A DNA stretch of 64,000 bases from Alviniconcha marisindica (lineage: Eukaryota; Mollusca; Gastropoda; Provannidae): contig JABMCL010000813.1 of the NCBI GenBank assembly GCA_018857735.1, positions 808,501-872,500 on the forward strand, read 5' to 3'. Positions 62,322-64,000 of this stretch are shown one piece after another; the first letter of the stretch is position 1, and every line of letters starts with the position of its first letter. The translations under genes were made by a program, and so were the position numbers. Under the pieces are notes generated by a model. The model saw only the letters and a program-made list of their open reading frames with translations. It made no database searches and was not told where the DNA came from.

Positions 62322-64000
62322 AAGAACAAACCGCAAGACCTGGCCATGTCATCAAAAGGCTGATGGAGACGTTCCCAGATCTCTGTGTCATTCCACCATT
62401 GCTGTTGTTTGTTTAAGTGTATCATGCCACTGAAAGTACTGTTGTGTAGTGTAAAATACTTTTGAGGAATTGGCTTCCTTCAGAGAATGTCATGGACTGC
62501 AGGAAATCACAGTTGAAAACTGTGTATATTTATAGTGTGATGTAACAATAATGAGAATAATAGTGTATTCTTTGCTGTGATTAAAATGAGAATAACAATG
62601 TATTCTTGGCCGTGTTAGTGCTCTTACTGGAGCACATAGTCCTTCATATGAAAGTAAAAGTCAAGAAATACATAGTACAAAAACAAAAATACACGCAAAA
62701 ACTTGCGCAGTGAAAAACCAACCAACAAGAATACAAAAAAAAACCACACATACATGCACGCAGGCACACACACGCACACGCACACGCACACACACAATCA
62801 GCTGGGCAGCTTGGAGAGATGAGTTTTAAGAGGTGATGTGAAGGATGAGAGGGTGTTAGATGACCTGATTGAATTATGGTTTGATTTTGTTAGAAATGTA
62901 TTATAATATGTTGAAAGTGTATTGCTTTTGGGGGTTGTGTTAGTTATATTTGAATCTTCAGTCTGTTGTTGAGAGTCTTGTAAGAATTTGCAATCACAGC
63001 TTTCAAATTTAGGTTGAGGGTGCTGTGGGTTTAAACGAGTGTTCCTTCCCTCCACAGTATGGCAGAGGTTTTAAGGGGACTGAACTGAAGTACTGTCATG
63101 GACGCTGTGGACAGAAATGGCATAAAGAACGCACACAGCAATTTTTCTGTCCTTTCTTGTCCTGATTTTTTTAATTTAAAAGGCGTGAAAACCTGACTGT
63201 GAATGCCACCATTTTGTGCCCAGCAGTCTGCATCAGTGAGGTTGCAAACAAAGGCAACACATGTGACAAAAGTGTCAAACACACAATCCAACCTTTTTTT
63301 GCTCTTCAGTTGTGATGAGGAAACTAACACGGCCGCTTCCTAGGGAGCTGAGATTTGAAGCAGTAAAGTGCTTCGTGCGTATGAATATTGACAGAACAAC
63401 CAAATGAAGCACACTAGCAACACTAGTTGCACACTTTCTACATCTTTAGACTGCTGTCCTCGGTTTGGTTCCTCATTCACTTGTGCACCCAATGACTGTT
63501 GGATGTGCTTCCATTCAAATGTTTTAGAGTTTTGTGTCAAAGAAATTTCCTGCAAGCAGGACGTGATCATTGTAGGATTGTTGTTTGATGCATCTCAGGA
63601 CTTACTCAGTGATGGAATGCTGGAATGCTGCACCGCAGGTTTCATTTTGACAGACACACTTTGGATGTAGTTAGTTTATTCAGTTTCTAAGAATGGGAAA
63701 GCAGGAAAATTGGAATGGCGCTGTTGGACTGAGCTACGCAAGGTGTGTTGCAATGAACCTTGGTGAAGAAGCCGTGTACAGTAATTAGCTGATAATGCAA
63801 ACTGATGTTGTCTGAAATTTAAATATAACTCTATTCCTTGTTTGAGGATCGCCTGTCATGGTTGAGTCATATTGGCTGGATTAGAACGAGGCTCTGCCTA
63901 GTCAAGGAGTAATCAATTATGAAACGTACAGAAGACATGTGCAAGGTCTTTGCAATTTCATGTATTTCTTTGTTGTGTTTGGTCCTATCATCACGTTCAC
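62322..64000 (+). other. HID1 3' UTR and downstream sequence
   Basis: An ATTAAA at 62580-62585 is a possible poly(A) signal. A CA tract lies at 62760-62798, followed by AGATGAGTTTTAAGAGGTGA, a SINE-like tail. I see no further gene; the 75-100-codon frames on either strand have no signature. Confidence 0.6.

Noticed and set aside
63031..63670. Several 75-100-codon frames downstream of HID1
   Set aside because: Overlap each other on both strands, lack family motifs and splice context.

Overview
This is intron-rich animal genomic DNA, not bacterial or viral. Coding exons are short, bounded by GT-AG (one GC-AG) introns with conserved phases, and surrounded by tandem repeats, microsatellites, tRNA-headed SINEs, foldback/MITE elements and LINE scraps. 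The proteins are closest in character to invertebrate orthologues of human genes. The dense CA/GA/TA tracts and minisatellites would suit a lophotrochozoan, perhaps a gastropod mollusc, but that placement is inference.

Four genes form two head-to-head pairs. (1) 982-12558, minus: DDX47 (yeast Rrp3), a DEAD-box pre-rRNA-processing helicase. Ten 5' exons are visible and the C-terminal exons lie off the left edge. (2) 12832-18301, plus: PHF5A, the SF3b/U2 snRNP zinc-knuckle subunit, complete in four exons (110 aa). The two start codons are 273 bp apart. (3) 28588-31012, minus: DAPP1 (Bam32), an SH2+PH adaptor, complete in two exons (243 aa). (4) 31268-62321, plus: HID1, the Golgi/dense-core-vesicle protein, in 21 exons giving an 841-aa frame. 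DAPP1 and HID1 starts are 255 bp apart, with an ETS-type motif between them. PHF5A and DAPP1 converge across about 10 kb of gene-free, repeat-bearing DNA (18302-28587). Downstream of HID1 (62322-64000) I see only 3' UTR and repeats.

The most unusual feature is a recurring association between minisatellites and splice junctions. The exon 4 donor of DDX47 (exactly 13 x 26 bp) and, in HID1, the exon 3 donor (94-bp period), the exon 13 acceptor (12 extra copies) and the exon 14 acceptor (10 extra copies) have each been tandemly amplified with adjoining exon bases. Arrays also begin at or within a few bases of the exon 11 and exon 15 donors. Each copy offers a decoy splice site, and in the cases I translated, decoy use shifts the frame or meets a stop. 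HID1 exon 15 also looks disrupted by a compensating pair of one-base indels.

Other structure includes a roughly 650-bp MITE nested inside a long foldback element (10281-11308), a second copy of that MITE at 27863-28090, two more foldbacks (19886-20012 and 60448-60676), a very long (CA)n block (47072-47724), and intron 20 arrays whose flanks are more diverged than their units.
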